Below, piece by piece: positions 8,528 through 16,642 of a DNA stretch of 64,000 nt (positions within the stretch are counted from its first letter, which is position 1; the number at the start of each line of letters is the position of its first letter). This stretch comes from CAYLNL01 sp964385175 (lineage in GTDB: Bacteria > Bacteroidota > Bacteroidia > Flavobacteriales > Flavobacteriaceae): assembly GCA_964385175.1 (NCBI GenBank), contig CAYLNL010000005.1, forward strand, positions 62,001 through 126,000, written 5' to 3'. A program made the position numbers and the translations under genes. Below the pieces are notes generated by a model that was not told where the DNA came from, did no database searches, and saw only the letters and a program-made list of their open reading frames with translations.

Positions 8528-8707
8528 TCACCAGCCGGTATTTTCCCCATAATTTGTGGAGGTTTGCGTTGAAAAAAAGTTAGCAGTTGATGTCTGGGTG
8601 CTATATCCCGCATCCTGGCTTCCCCCTTTAACAGACTCCGGGTTGTTTAAAATCGTAAGGGTCATTTTGTTCAATGTGAGCTTTTTGGTTTTGACTGAAG
8701 TTTTCAT
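8528..8707 (-). CDS. RiPP precursor-like peptide with Gly-Gly leader, Cys-free core
   Basis: This gene encodes 59 residues. Residues 8-29 (KKLTLNKMTLTILNNPESVKGG) follow the pattern of Bacteroidota class I lanthipeptide leaders: KKL-x-L-x-K-x-T, a LNN segment, then V-K-G-G. Cleavage after Gly29 would release a 30-residue core rich in Ser, Thr, Asn, Gln and Tyr, ending in TGW and without cysteine. The core contains STQTST at 36-41 and again at 46-51, written with a different synonymous codon at all six positions. A candidate terminator follows. Upstream I see no perfect TAnnTTTG box. No LanB/LanC, LanM, radical SAM or dedicated exporter gene is in the window, so the maturation machinery, if any, is elsewhere. 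The longer open frames overlapping it (8556-8789 plus, 8419-8613 minus) look non-coding. Family assignment is from leader pattern only. Confidence 0.65.
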   Translation of the reverse strand: MKTSVKTKKLTLNKMTLTILNNPESVKGGSQDAGYSTQTSTANFFSTQTSTNYGENTGW

Positions 8708-9232
8708 TTTTTTAAAGTTTTGGTTACTGATTCATTTTTTAGATAGGCTTTGCAAAGCGTGGAACAAAATTGTGGTCAGGGGAAATTGAAAAATCCGCAA
8801 AAAACTTGTAAAAATCGGAAATGCGCTGTTTTTCAGAGAGTTATGAAGATGGAGTTAGTACCATTTTCCTGAAAATGTAGCGATCAGCATGGATTTTGGA
8901 AACGATATTCCTTTTGGGGCAGCACCGGTAAACTTCTGTAAAAACCAGTTGGTTAGTGGGTTACTGGTTATTAAGTTATTGGGTTATTATCCCATTTTTA
9001 CTTTATAATGGCGTATGTATGTTTTATAGGAATGGCTCACAGATGCCACAGATATACACAGATAATAAAAATATACGACTTCATTTTATAAAATGATATT
9101 ATTAGGTATTTGCGGATTTGTAAATTGTTTATATTCAGCAAATTAAACTTGATAACGAATAACCAGTAACCCAATAACCTACTAACCAATAACAGGGTCA
9201 TTTAGACCAGGTATCAGCATTGAAAACCGGTA
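8708..9232. other. Intergenic region with long imperfect inverted repeat
   Basis: I see no convincing gene in these 525 bp. A perfect 15-bp inverted repeat (8958-8972 and 9158-9172) lies in longer 'ggttactggttatt'-type arms. Between them is a 'cacagatgccacagatatacacagat' stretch (9038-9062) of low complexity. A 39-codon plus-strand frame at 8889-9008 is noted but unsupported. Confidence 0.55.
8958..9172. repeat. Inverted repeat pair
   Basis: GGGTTACTGGTTATT at 8958-8972 is exactly mirrored by AATAACCAGTAACCC at 9158-9172, with related imperfect sequence outward on both sides. The 185-bp interior has no transposase, so it resembles a small non-coding repeat element. Confidence 0.6.
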
Positions 9233-12200
9233 TCAGCCAAGATACTCCGCCGGGCTTTTCCCGAAGCGGTTTTTATACACTTTGGAGAAGTATCCGGGGG
9301 TGTCGAAGCTCACGGCATAGGAAATCTCGGCAATGGTGTTTTTAACGTGGTTCTCAAGCAGCGCTCGGGCTTTTTGCAGTTTGAGCTCCCGGATAAACTC
9401 CTGGGGGGTTAAGCCGGTTATTTGCTTCATTTTGTGCAGCAGATGCCTTTCACTGATGAGCATTTCCGCCGCCAGGTCGGACACTTTGTATTTGAAGTTG
9501 ACCATTTCGTGTTTTACGATCTCCTCAGCCTGCCGCAGCCACCCGGTGTCCCAGCTTTCTTCGGTTTCAAAGTGAGTGTCCAGTGCAGCTTTTGCGCTTT
9601 CTTTTTGCTGCCATTGTTTTCGTTCGCTGTAATTAACCAGCAGGTTGCGGATGCGCACCAGGAGCTCTTCCCGGTCAAAGGGTTTGGTGAGGTAGTCGTC
9701 CACCCCGGTAGTGAGGGCCTGTAATTTGTCCTGCTGGGCAGCCCTTGCGGTAAGCATTATCATGGGGAGCGTACGCCACTGCCGGTCTGATTTTACTTTT
9801 TCCAGCAGGGTGAAACCGTCCATACGCGGCATCATCACATCGGAGAGGATAAGATCCGGCAATGCTTTTTCTTCCTGTAACCGTTCCAGGGCTTTTTCGC
9901 CGTCTCCTGCGGTACGGATATGGTAATGGTCCCGGAGGATGCTCACGATAAAATCGCGCATATCGTCATTGTCCTCCACCACCAGGATGGTATGCTCTTT
10001 TTGTGAGGGAATTGCTGTTGTTTCTTCGGCTTGAGCCCCGGTTTCTTCCCAACTGCCGGTATCCTCCGCCTGCTCCGGGGAAAGCGGCGGCGCTATGATT
10101 TCTTTTTTCGGTAACGTACAACTAAAGGTACTGCCCTTCCCCCATTGACTTTCCACATCAACCAATCCGCCCATGAGTTCCGCTAACTCTTTGCAAAGGG
10201 CCAGCCCGATCCCCGTGCCGCCCTCTGCTTTTACTCCCGATTGGCCGGACTGATAGAAACGGTCGAAAACATACGGCAGATCATCCGGGTGAATACCCTG
10301 CCCGTTATCTTGTACCGATAGGCGAATAGTTTTGTCTATTGCGCTTAGCCTGAGGCTTATGTCAGCGCCGTCAGGGCTGTATTTAAAGGCATTGGACAGA
10401 TAGTTGAGAATGATCTTTTCCACCTTATTGGTATCGAGCAACAGCTGAAGGTCTTCGGGAAGCTCATAATACAGCCGGTAACGGATGTTGCGACCGGCAG
10501 CATGGGATTCAAATGTGGAAAAGAGCCGTTTGATATACCTGTAAAAAGCAATGGGGCTTTCATGCAATTCCAGCTTGTGGGCATCGAGCTTGGAGAGATC
10601 GAGGATCTCTTCGATGAGCCGCAGCAATTGTTTGCCATTGCGTTGTATTACCTCTATGGGCTTGCTGATGGTTTTTACGGCTACTTTTTCTTTACCTTTT
10701 AAAGCGGAGGCTATGCTGCCCAAAGGCCCCAGGATAAGGGTGAGCGGGGTACGCAACTCGTGGGAGATATTGGCAAAAAAACGGGATTTTACCTTGTCCA
10801 GTTCCTGTAGCTTTGCCGCCTGTTGCCGGATTTCTTCGGTACGTTCTTTTACGGTTTCCTGGAGCCGGGTCTTAGCCTGCTTTAAGTTTTGCAAACGCCA
10901 TTGAAAAATGCCATAGACGAGCAATACCAGGGCAAGTACAGCAGAGACAATAAACCCGGTTTTCAGATAAAAAGGAGCATTGACAAAGATGGGAATGGAC
11001 AACTCGTTGGCAGCGCTTTCACCTTTGATGCCCTGCCCCCTGATACGCAGGGTATAGCTGCCATAGGGCAGCGCATTGATCCGCAGACGGTTTTCTTCAA
11101 TCGTAGTCCAATCCTTATCCAGGCCTCCTATAATATAGGAGTAACTGTTTTTTCGGGTGTTTTCATAATTTAACAGGGCAAATTCCACGGTAAAAGATTT
11201 GTCGGAAGGTGAGAGTGTAAGCTTATTGGAGTTAATAACTGTTTGGGTATGGTTTGTGAGTTCCCCGGTTTTGCTGTTCAGAATCTCACAGTGAGTAATG
11301 CGGAGTGGGGGTGCTATGGCATCTTCCGCAATAAAATCTTTGGGATGAAAGACCGTTACCCCTGCCACTCCCCCGAAATACAGCCGTCCGTCGGTAGCCT
11401 TATAATGGGAGGTAATATTAAACTCGTTATGGGCGATACCATCACCTTTTAAATAAGTCTTTACCCGGTAGGTTTTCTTATCAAACTGCATCAGCCCATA
11501 GTTGCTCGGCAACCACAATTTACCATACTCATCTTCGTAAACAGCATTGATAATATTGTTGGAGAGCCCATCTGCGGTGGTAAACTGCCGGTAGCTCCCG
11601 TCTTCCGGGTTAAAACGAATAAGCCCTCCGCCACTGGTGGCGAGCCAGAAAACACCTGCTATATCCCGGTGAAAATGCAGGATATGCTCATAAGGAATGC
11701 GATACGGAATAGCTGCTCCGGGGGCATAACGGGCAGTGATGCCTTTACCCGGCTCTAAGAGATACAGCCCGGAAGAAGAGGCAATCCAGATCCCTTTTTT
11801 ATCTTCGTGCAGATGGTAAACGATACTTTCCCCAAGACCGGGAAAAGCATTGTATTGGGTAAACCGTTGATACCGACCTGTTTCCGGTTCCAGGGAATAC
11901 AGCCCCCGGCTTGCACCTGTCCATACTTTCCCTGTTTTATCACGGATAATAGTCCACCGTTCAGAGGGTAAGGAATTGGTGAGATCACCCGGGCACTCAT
12001 AATAATGGCTTTTCCCGCTTAGGGGCTCGTACTTTTCTATGATAGCATACTGGCTGCCAAACCAGAGGTTGCCCTGGCTGTCTTTGGCCGCTCCTAACCA
12101 TAGCTCATTAATGCCTCTCCTTATCTGCACTCCTTTTTCCGGATCAAGCAGCATCTTACCACTGGCGGTATTTATGTGAACCCTTCCCTTGTTGTCTTCT

Positions 12201-13273
12201 ACAATCCCCCGCATACTGTAGATTTCGGAAAGCAGGGTAGTAAATTTATTTTCTTTCAGGGTAATAATGAAAACGCCGTCGCTTGTCGCTATCCAGGCCT
12301 GGTTTTCAGTAACATAAAATGCACCTAAAAGCTGAAGATTTCCATAGGCTATAAAGGGTTTTATTTTCTCGTACAGGTTAAAGACAATGCCCTTTTGGGG
12401 ATGGATCACCAGAAAATAAGGCGGACTATCCTGTTTTTGCTGATACCACCACATTAGGTTATCGGCACTATTTATATAAACTCTCCGACTCAGGTTCGGT
12501 ACATAGAAATCTTCAGGTAGTTCTATAGCATCCATATCAATTTGCCGGATTGAGACTTTGTTATTGCTTCCTTGTAAAAGTTTTCTTTGTTGTGTTTGAA
12601 GAAGCCAGAAGTTACCGTTTTCGTCAATATTTACAATATCCTGACTCCCCCAAAGTGGAAATGTTTTCAGCATATTACCCTGCATGTCCAACACGATAGA
12701 TTTCTCCTCGCGGAGCCATACATGTTTATCGTCTGCATATAAAATTTCCGATAGTGCCTCCGGGCAAGAGAATACATGCTCAAATTGCGTGTTACTATAG
12801 CGATAAAGCTCTTTTTTTGACGTAAGGAGCCATATATTTTTTTGAGCATCGGAGTAAACAGCGTTGATGTCTCCGGTAGTAAAAGGAGCAATGCCTTCAA
12901 AAGCCTGCTCAAAAGATTGAATACTGTCGGTTTGCAAATCCAAAATATCAATTTTGGAGGAAAAAAGCCATAATTTTTTATTTTTATGTTCAGAAATTTG
13001 GTAAATTTCATTATCGGTTAAACTACTATTCTCTTTTGTATAAAGCTTAAAAGTATAACCGTCATAACGGTTGAGACCATATTGGGTAGTTATCCATATA
13101 AAGCCCTGGCTGTCTTTATGAATCCAAAAAACAAAACGATTTGACAGCCCGTCTTCCACAGATATTTTTTGGATATCAGCGGTGTAGGATTGGGTGTATA
13201 GGTTTTGGCAGCAGAGCAACACCGGAAGCAAGCGCAGGATAGAATTGATGACGATACGGCTTTTAATGTCCAT
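9233..13273 (-). CDS. Hybrid two-component system regulator (one-protein sensor-kinase-regulator)
   Basis: This protein of 1346 residues from ATG at 13273 combines a whole signalling pathway. It has a signal peptide, then many two-component-regulator propeller repeats (DSQGFIWITTQYGLNRYDG near residue 60, and others to about 650), a Y_Y_Y domain, and one membrane span near 771-791. The cytoplasmic part has a histidine kinase (SHELRTPLTLILG with His near 835; DNGQGI and GGTGIGLAL ATP-binding motifs), a receiver domain (VVEDNDDMRDF, DVMMPRMDG with the phospho-Asp near 1143) and a C-terminal AraC helix-turn-helix. Such proteins usually sit beside polysaccharide-utilisation loci, but no SusC/SusD or glycoside hydrolase is in the window. 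The longer start at 13285 would be TTG, so ATG at 13273 is preferred. Confidence 0.93.
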   Translation of the reverse strand: MDIKSRIVINSILRLLPVLLCCQNLYTQSYTADIQKISVEDGLSNRFVFWIHKDSQGFIWITTQYGLNRYDGYTFKLYTKENSSLTDNEIYQISEHKNKKLWLFSSKIDILDLQTDSIQSFEQAFEGIAPFTTGDINAVYSDAQKNIWLLTSKKELYRYSNTQFEHVFSCPEALSEILYADDKHVWLREEKSIVLDMQGNMLKTFPLWGSQDIVNIDENGNFWLLQTQQRKLLQGSNNKVSIRQIDMDAIELPEDFYVPNLSRRVYINSADNLMWWYQQKQDSPPYFLVIHPQKGIVFNLYEKIKPFIAYGNLQLLGAFYVTENQAWIATSDGVFIITLKENKFTTLLSEIYSMRGIVEDNKGRVHINTASGKMLLDPEKGVQIRRGINELWLGAAKDSQGNLWFGSQYAIIEKYEPLSGKSHYYECPGDLTNSLPSERWTIIRDKTGKVWTGASRGLYSLEPETGRYQRFTQYNAFPGLGESIVYHLHEDKKGIWIASSSGLYLLEPGKGITARYAPGAAIPYRIPYEHILHFHRDIAGVFWLATSGGGLIRFNPEDGSYRQFTTADGLSNNIINAVYEDEYGKLWLPSNYGLMQFDKKTYRVKTYLKGDGIAHNEFNITSHYKATDGRLYFGGVAGVTVFHPKDFIAEDAIAPPLRITHCEILNSKTGELTNHTQTVINSNKLTLSPSDKSFTVEFALLNYENTRKNSYSYIIGGLDKDWTTIEENRLRINALPYGSYTLRIRGQGIKGESAANELSIPIFVNAPFYLKTGFIVSAVLALVLLVYGIFQWRLQNLKQAKTRLQETVKERTEEIRQQAAKLQELDKVKSRFFANISHELRTPLTLILGPLGSIASALKGKEKVAVKTISKPIEVIQRNGKQLLRLIEEILDLSKLDAHKLELHESPIAFYRYIKRLFSTFESHAAGRNIRYRLYYELPEDLQLLLDTNKVEKIILNYLSNAFKYSPDGADISLRLSAIDKTIRLSVQDNGQGIHPDDLPYVFDRFYQSGQSGVKAEGGTGIGLALCKELAELMGGLVDVESQWGKGSTFSCTLPKKEIIAPPLSPEQAEDTGSWEETGAQAEETTAIPSQKEHTILVVEDNDDMRDFIVSILRDHYHIRTAGDGEKALERLQEEKALPDLILSDVMMPRMDGFTLLEKVKSDRQWRTLPMIMLTARAAQQDKLQALTTGVDDYLTKPFDREELLVRIRNLLVNYSERKQWQQKESAKAALDTHFETEESWDTGWLRQAEEIVKHEMVNFKYKVSDLAAEMLISERHLLHKMKQITGLTPQEFIRELKLQKARALLENHVKNTIAEISYAVSFDTPGYFSKVYKNRFGKSPAEYLG

Positions 13274-13422
13274 GCAGAGAGTCAATTTATGGATATGAGG
13301 CTAAAATTAAAAAATATCGGTCCCTTTCTTATTAGTTAGTGATATTTGGAAAAGCAACATATATTAGGAGCTTTACTGACAAAGAATTAAATGACTACAG
13401 GGCATCACCCTAAAACACGATA

Positions 13423-14751
13423 CTACCCCTCATTTCCTTCATTTTCAGCCCGTTTCAGAACAGCTTCCGGTATTGATTTTTTAGCTTTCGCGCCCATTTT
13501 TCTCAACTTCTCAATGCTCACAATAATATTCCCGCCGCCCGTGTGAAGTTTGCCCATGGCGTTTTTATACTCCTCTTTCGCTTCGTCCATCTTGCGCCCC
13601 ACCTTGGTGAGGTCTGTTATAAACCCTTCAAACTTATCATACAAAGCCCCCGCCTGCTTGGCGATTTCAAGAGCGTTGCGCTGTTGTTTTTCGTTAATCC
13701 ACATGGCATCCACCGTGCGCAAGGTGGCCAGGAGCGTAGCAGGCGTTACAATAACAATGTTTTTTTCGAAGGCTTTTATATAAAGCGTGTTGTCATAGTT
13801 TATAGCCACCGCAAAAGCAGGCTCAACAGGAATAAACATCAACACAAAATCCGGGGCTTCCATCTCATACAAATCCTGGTATCTTTTTTCAGAAAGCTGT
13901 TCTATATGCCGTTTTATAGAATGAAGGTGCTCTTTTAAAAAGCCCTCCCGTTCAGCCTCTTCCGCATTCACATAACGCTCGTAGGCCGTAAGAGAAACTT
14001 TGGCGTCAATAATCATCTTTTTACTGTCCGGTAAATAAATCACCACATCCGGCGCCATGCGGGCGCCATCCTCCCTAATAAAACTTTGCTGCACCTCGTA
14101 TTCCCTCCCCTTTTCCAGCCCGCTCTTTTCCAACACCCGCTCCAGCACCAGCTCGCCCCAATTACCCTGCGTTTTGCTATCCCCTTTCAACGCTTTGGCG
14201 AGGTTTTCCGCCTCCTGTGTAATTTTTAAATTTTGCTGTTGAAGGTGGAATAATTGTTCTTTTAAAGCAGCGTGAATACCGATGTTTTCTTTTTGGCTGT
14301 CTTCTACCTTCCTCTCGAACTGCTGAATTTTATCCTGCAAGGGAGTTAAGATAGCCTGGATATTTTCTTTATTTTGAAGGGTAAACTTTTCCGATTTCTC
14401 ATTAAAAATCTTATGCGCAAGGTTTTCAAATTCAAGTGTAAACCGCTTCTGGATGGCCTCTACTTCTTCTTTTTGCTCTGATATTTTCTGTTGTAAATAC
14501 AGTAAATCCGTTTCTTTTTTAGTGAGTTGAATGGTAAGCGCTTCTCTTTCCTGTCGGATAGCTTCCTTTGCAGACATTTCAGTTTCAAGAGCTTTTTTTA
14601 AGTCATAAAGAGCGCTTTTCAATTGCTGCTCCCTTTCCTGAAGCGAATTTTCAGAAGATTTGGTTTTCAATTTCTGAAAATATATACCTCCAAACAGCCC
14701 AGCAGCTAAAGCAATAATGAGTACTATAAACAATGAAATAATTTCAGGCAT
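13423..14751 (-). CDS. rmuC: DNA recombination protein RmuC
   Basis: This 442-residue protein limits recombination at inverted repeats in E. coli and carries a nuclease-like fold. Residues about 5-25 form one membrane anchor (FIVLIIALAAGLFGGIYF), followed by a long coiled coil (about 30-200). The RmuC domain follows (TQGNWGELVLERVLEKSGL, APDVVIYLPDSKKMIIDAKVSL, VTPATLLATLRTV). Length is usual for the family. It is last in a minus-strand run, 48 bp after the ABC ATPase gene, and may be read from that operon. Confidence 0.93.
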   Translation of the reverse strand: MPEIISLFIVLIIALAAGLFGGIYFQKLKTKSSENSLQEREQQLKSALYDLKKALETEMSAKEAIRQEREALTIQLTKKETDLLYLQQKISEQKEEVEAIQKRFTLEFENLAHKIFNEKSEKFTLQNKENIQAILTPLQDKIQQFERKVEDSQKENIGIHAALKEQLFHLQQQNLKITQEAENLAKALKGDSKTQGNWGELVLERVLEKSGLEKGREYEVQQSFIREDGARMAPDVVIYLPDSKKMIIDAKVSLTAYERYVNAEEAEREGFLKEHLHSIKRHIEQLSEKRYQDLYEMEAPDFVLMFIPVEPAFAVAINYDNTLYIKAFEKNIVIVTPATLLATLRTVDAMWINEKQQRNALEIAKQAGALYDKFEGFITDLTKVGRKMDEAKEEYKNAMGKLHTGGGNIIVSIEKLRKMGAKAKKSIPEAVLKRAENEGNEG

Positions 14752-14799
14752 AATTAATCTTTTATTTTGTTGCGTAAAGATAACACAACAATGGAGAAA

Positions 14800-15600
14800 C
14801 TAATCTCTGGAACGAATTTTAAACCCCCCTGATAAAGCATCGAAATAAATTAAGTCTTTGGGAAATAAAGTACCAAACACCTCTTCTTTAACAAGCTGGC
14901 CGGGAGCGCCAAAATAAGCAGTATTTTCTGTCATAACAAGCATATTATCGCATAGTTGAATAGCTATATCCATTTCATGAGATGAAAAAAGCACTGCCTT
15001 TCCTTTCTCATGTGCAATAGTTTTCAACAACTGTAATATATATGCCTTATGATGTAGGTCTAAATGCGTAGTAGGCTCATCTAATATAATTAAATCTGTA
15101 TCTTGCACCAAAGCCCTTGCAATCATTACCTTTTGCAGTTGCCCGTCGCTTAACTCATAACATTTTTTACTAACAATATCTTGTATCTGTAATGTTTCTA
15201 CAACATAGTTAACAACGTTCCAATCATTAACTGTTAACCTTCCCATCCAGTTAGTATAAGGATGCCTCCCCAGAGCCAGCATCTCCATAACAGTTATATT
15301 TTTAATAGGTATGGCCCCTGTGAGAACTAAACTTAACCTTGTAGCTAATTCCAATGAAGTATGAGCGTAGAGCGGTTTATTATTCACATATATTTCGCCT
15401 GAAAGCAAACGCTGTAAATTAGCAAGCGTCCGTATAAGCGTAGATTTTCCAGAGCCATTGGCGCCCACAATCCCGGTGCACATTCCCGCATCAACCGAAA
15501 AATTGATAGCATGAGCTACCATTACCGTTTTCTTCCGGTGAGTGTAGCCAATACTCAGGTTTTCTACCCTCAGAATTGTATTTTTTTCTTTTGTATGAAT
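14800..15600 (-). CDS. ABC importer ATP-binding protein (FecE/BtuD type), start uncertain
   Basis: This is the ATPase of an iron-chelate or cobalamin-type importer. It has Walker A GANGSGKST, the signature LSDGQ (Gly replaced by Asp in LSGGQ), Walker B LIILDEPTTHLD and the switch His. The first in-frame ATG (15522) gives 240 residues and would delete the first strand and A-loop. The frame continues upstream, encoding ILRVENLSIGYTHRKK, which is conserved in this family, and stays open to the permease stop codon at 15622-15624. No ATG, GTG or TTG occurs there. ATT at 15598-15600 (or CTG further in) would restore a normal N-terminus. I give the ATT start, with low confidence in the exact base. 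It sits 21 bp after the permease gene. Confidence 0.8.
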   Translation of the reverse strand: MHTKEKNTILRVENLSIGYTHRKKTVMVAHAINFSVDAGMCTGIVGANGSGKSTLIRTLANLQRLLSGEIYVNNKPLYAHTSLELATRLSLVLTGAIPIKNITVMEMLALGRHPYTNWMGRLTVNDWNVVNYVVETLQIQDIVSKKCYELSDGQLQKVMIARALVQDTDLIILDEPTTHLDLHHKAYILQLLKTIAHEKGKAVLFSSHEMDIAIQLCDNMLVMTENTAYFGAPGQLVKEEVFGTLFPKDLIYFDALSGGFKIRSRD

Positions 15601-15621
15601 ATTATTTTTAGTTAAAAAGAG

Positions 15622-16641
15622 TTAAAAAATCATTTTTCGTTTACGCACTAACAGCCAAATAACTACCGGAGCGCCCACGATAGACGTAACAGCATTGATG
15701 GGCAAGGTATATTGGCTGAATGGCAACTGCGCCAGGGTATCGCAAAGCAGCATTAAGATAGCCCCGTACAGGCAAACAGCAGGGAGCAATATTATATGAT
15801 TGGATGTAGGCAATACTTGCCGGGTGAGATGAGGCACTGCTAACCCTACAAACGCAATAGGGCCTACAAAAGAAGTGATGCTACCGGCTAACAGGCTGGT
15901 AGCCAGCATAATGAGATACTTAGATTTTGTAAGACGTAGCCCCAAACTTTTTGCATAATATTCACCTAAAAGCAGGGAGTTAAGCCCTTTCAAAGAAGCA
16001 ATGCTAAACCCCATACCTATGAGAAAAACCACTCCAAGTACCACTAATTGATACCAACTTATATTTCCGAGACTGCCTAACGACCAAAACACATAACGCT
16101 GTAGGGCTTCTGATGGACTAAGGTAAGATAAGATGCTTACTATGGAGCCTGTGATGCTTCCAAACATCAGTCCAATGATTAGGAGCGCCATCGTATCCCG
16201 TATTTTTGAAGCTACTACCATTACAAGCAATAATACTGTAAAACTTCCCATGCTGGCAGCTATAACTAATAAAGATGCTCCTGTTAAAGCAATTCCCCAA
16301 ATGCTTCCCCCCATAATTAGCAATGCCACTCCCAGGCTTGCCCCCGAACTTATGCCCAATACAAATGGTCCTGCCAGCGGGTTTCTGAAAAGTGTTTGCA
16401 TTAACAAACCACTCACTGCCAGCCCGCTACCCGTTAAAATAGCCGTAATAGCTTTTGGTAACCGATACTGAATAACAATATATTTCCATGCTTCTTTTTC
16501 TAATTCCCCTCCTGAAATAGCCTCCAGAATAGCGTTTAAGGGAATGCGCACAGAACCCATACTTATATTGAGTAAAAAACAAACAACAAGGAGGAATGAC
16601 AATAAGAGAAATGTGTTGCGATATGTTTTCAGAGCCATCAA
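15622..16641 (-). CDS. FecCD/BtuC-family ABC permease
   Basis: This 339-residue integral membrane protein has about ten hydrophobic segments and typical family motifs (YRLPKAITAILTGSGLAVSGLLMQTLFRNPLAGPFVLGI near residues 53-91, and SFVGPIAFVGLAVPHLTR near 256-273). It forms the transmembrane channel for siderophore, haem or cobalamin import. It starts 1 bp after the binding-protein gene, so the two are surely co-transcribed, and the ATPase gene follows. Confidence 0.92.
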   Translation of the reverse strand: MMALKTYRNTFLLLSFLLVVCFLLNISMGSVRIPLNAILEAISGGELEKEAWKYIVIQYRLPKAITAILTGSGLAVSGLLMQTLFRNPLAGPFVLGISSGASLGVALLIMGGSIWGIALTGASLLVIAASMGSFTVLLLVMVVASKIRDTMALLIIGLMFGSITGSIVSILSYLSPSEALQRYVFWSLGSLGNISWYQLVVLGVVFLIGMGFSIASLKGLNSLLLGEYYAKSLGLRLTKSKYLIMLATSLLAGSITSFVGPIAFVGLAVPHLTRQVLPTSNHIILLPAVCLYGAILMLLCDTLAQLPFSQYTLPINAVTSIVGAPVVIWLLVRKRKMIF

Positions 16642-16642
16642 C

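Noticed and set aside
8556..8789. 77-codon plus-strand frame over the peptide gene
   Set aside because: It runs antisense to the precursor-like gene, has no ribosome-binding site or recognisable family, and is the complement of the leader and core coding sequence.
8889..9008. 39-codon plus-strand frame starting MDFGNDIPFG
   Set aside because: The first half looks protein-like, but the second half is translation of the inverted-repeat arm. No promoter or family support; at most a remnant.
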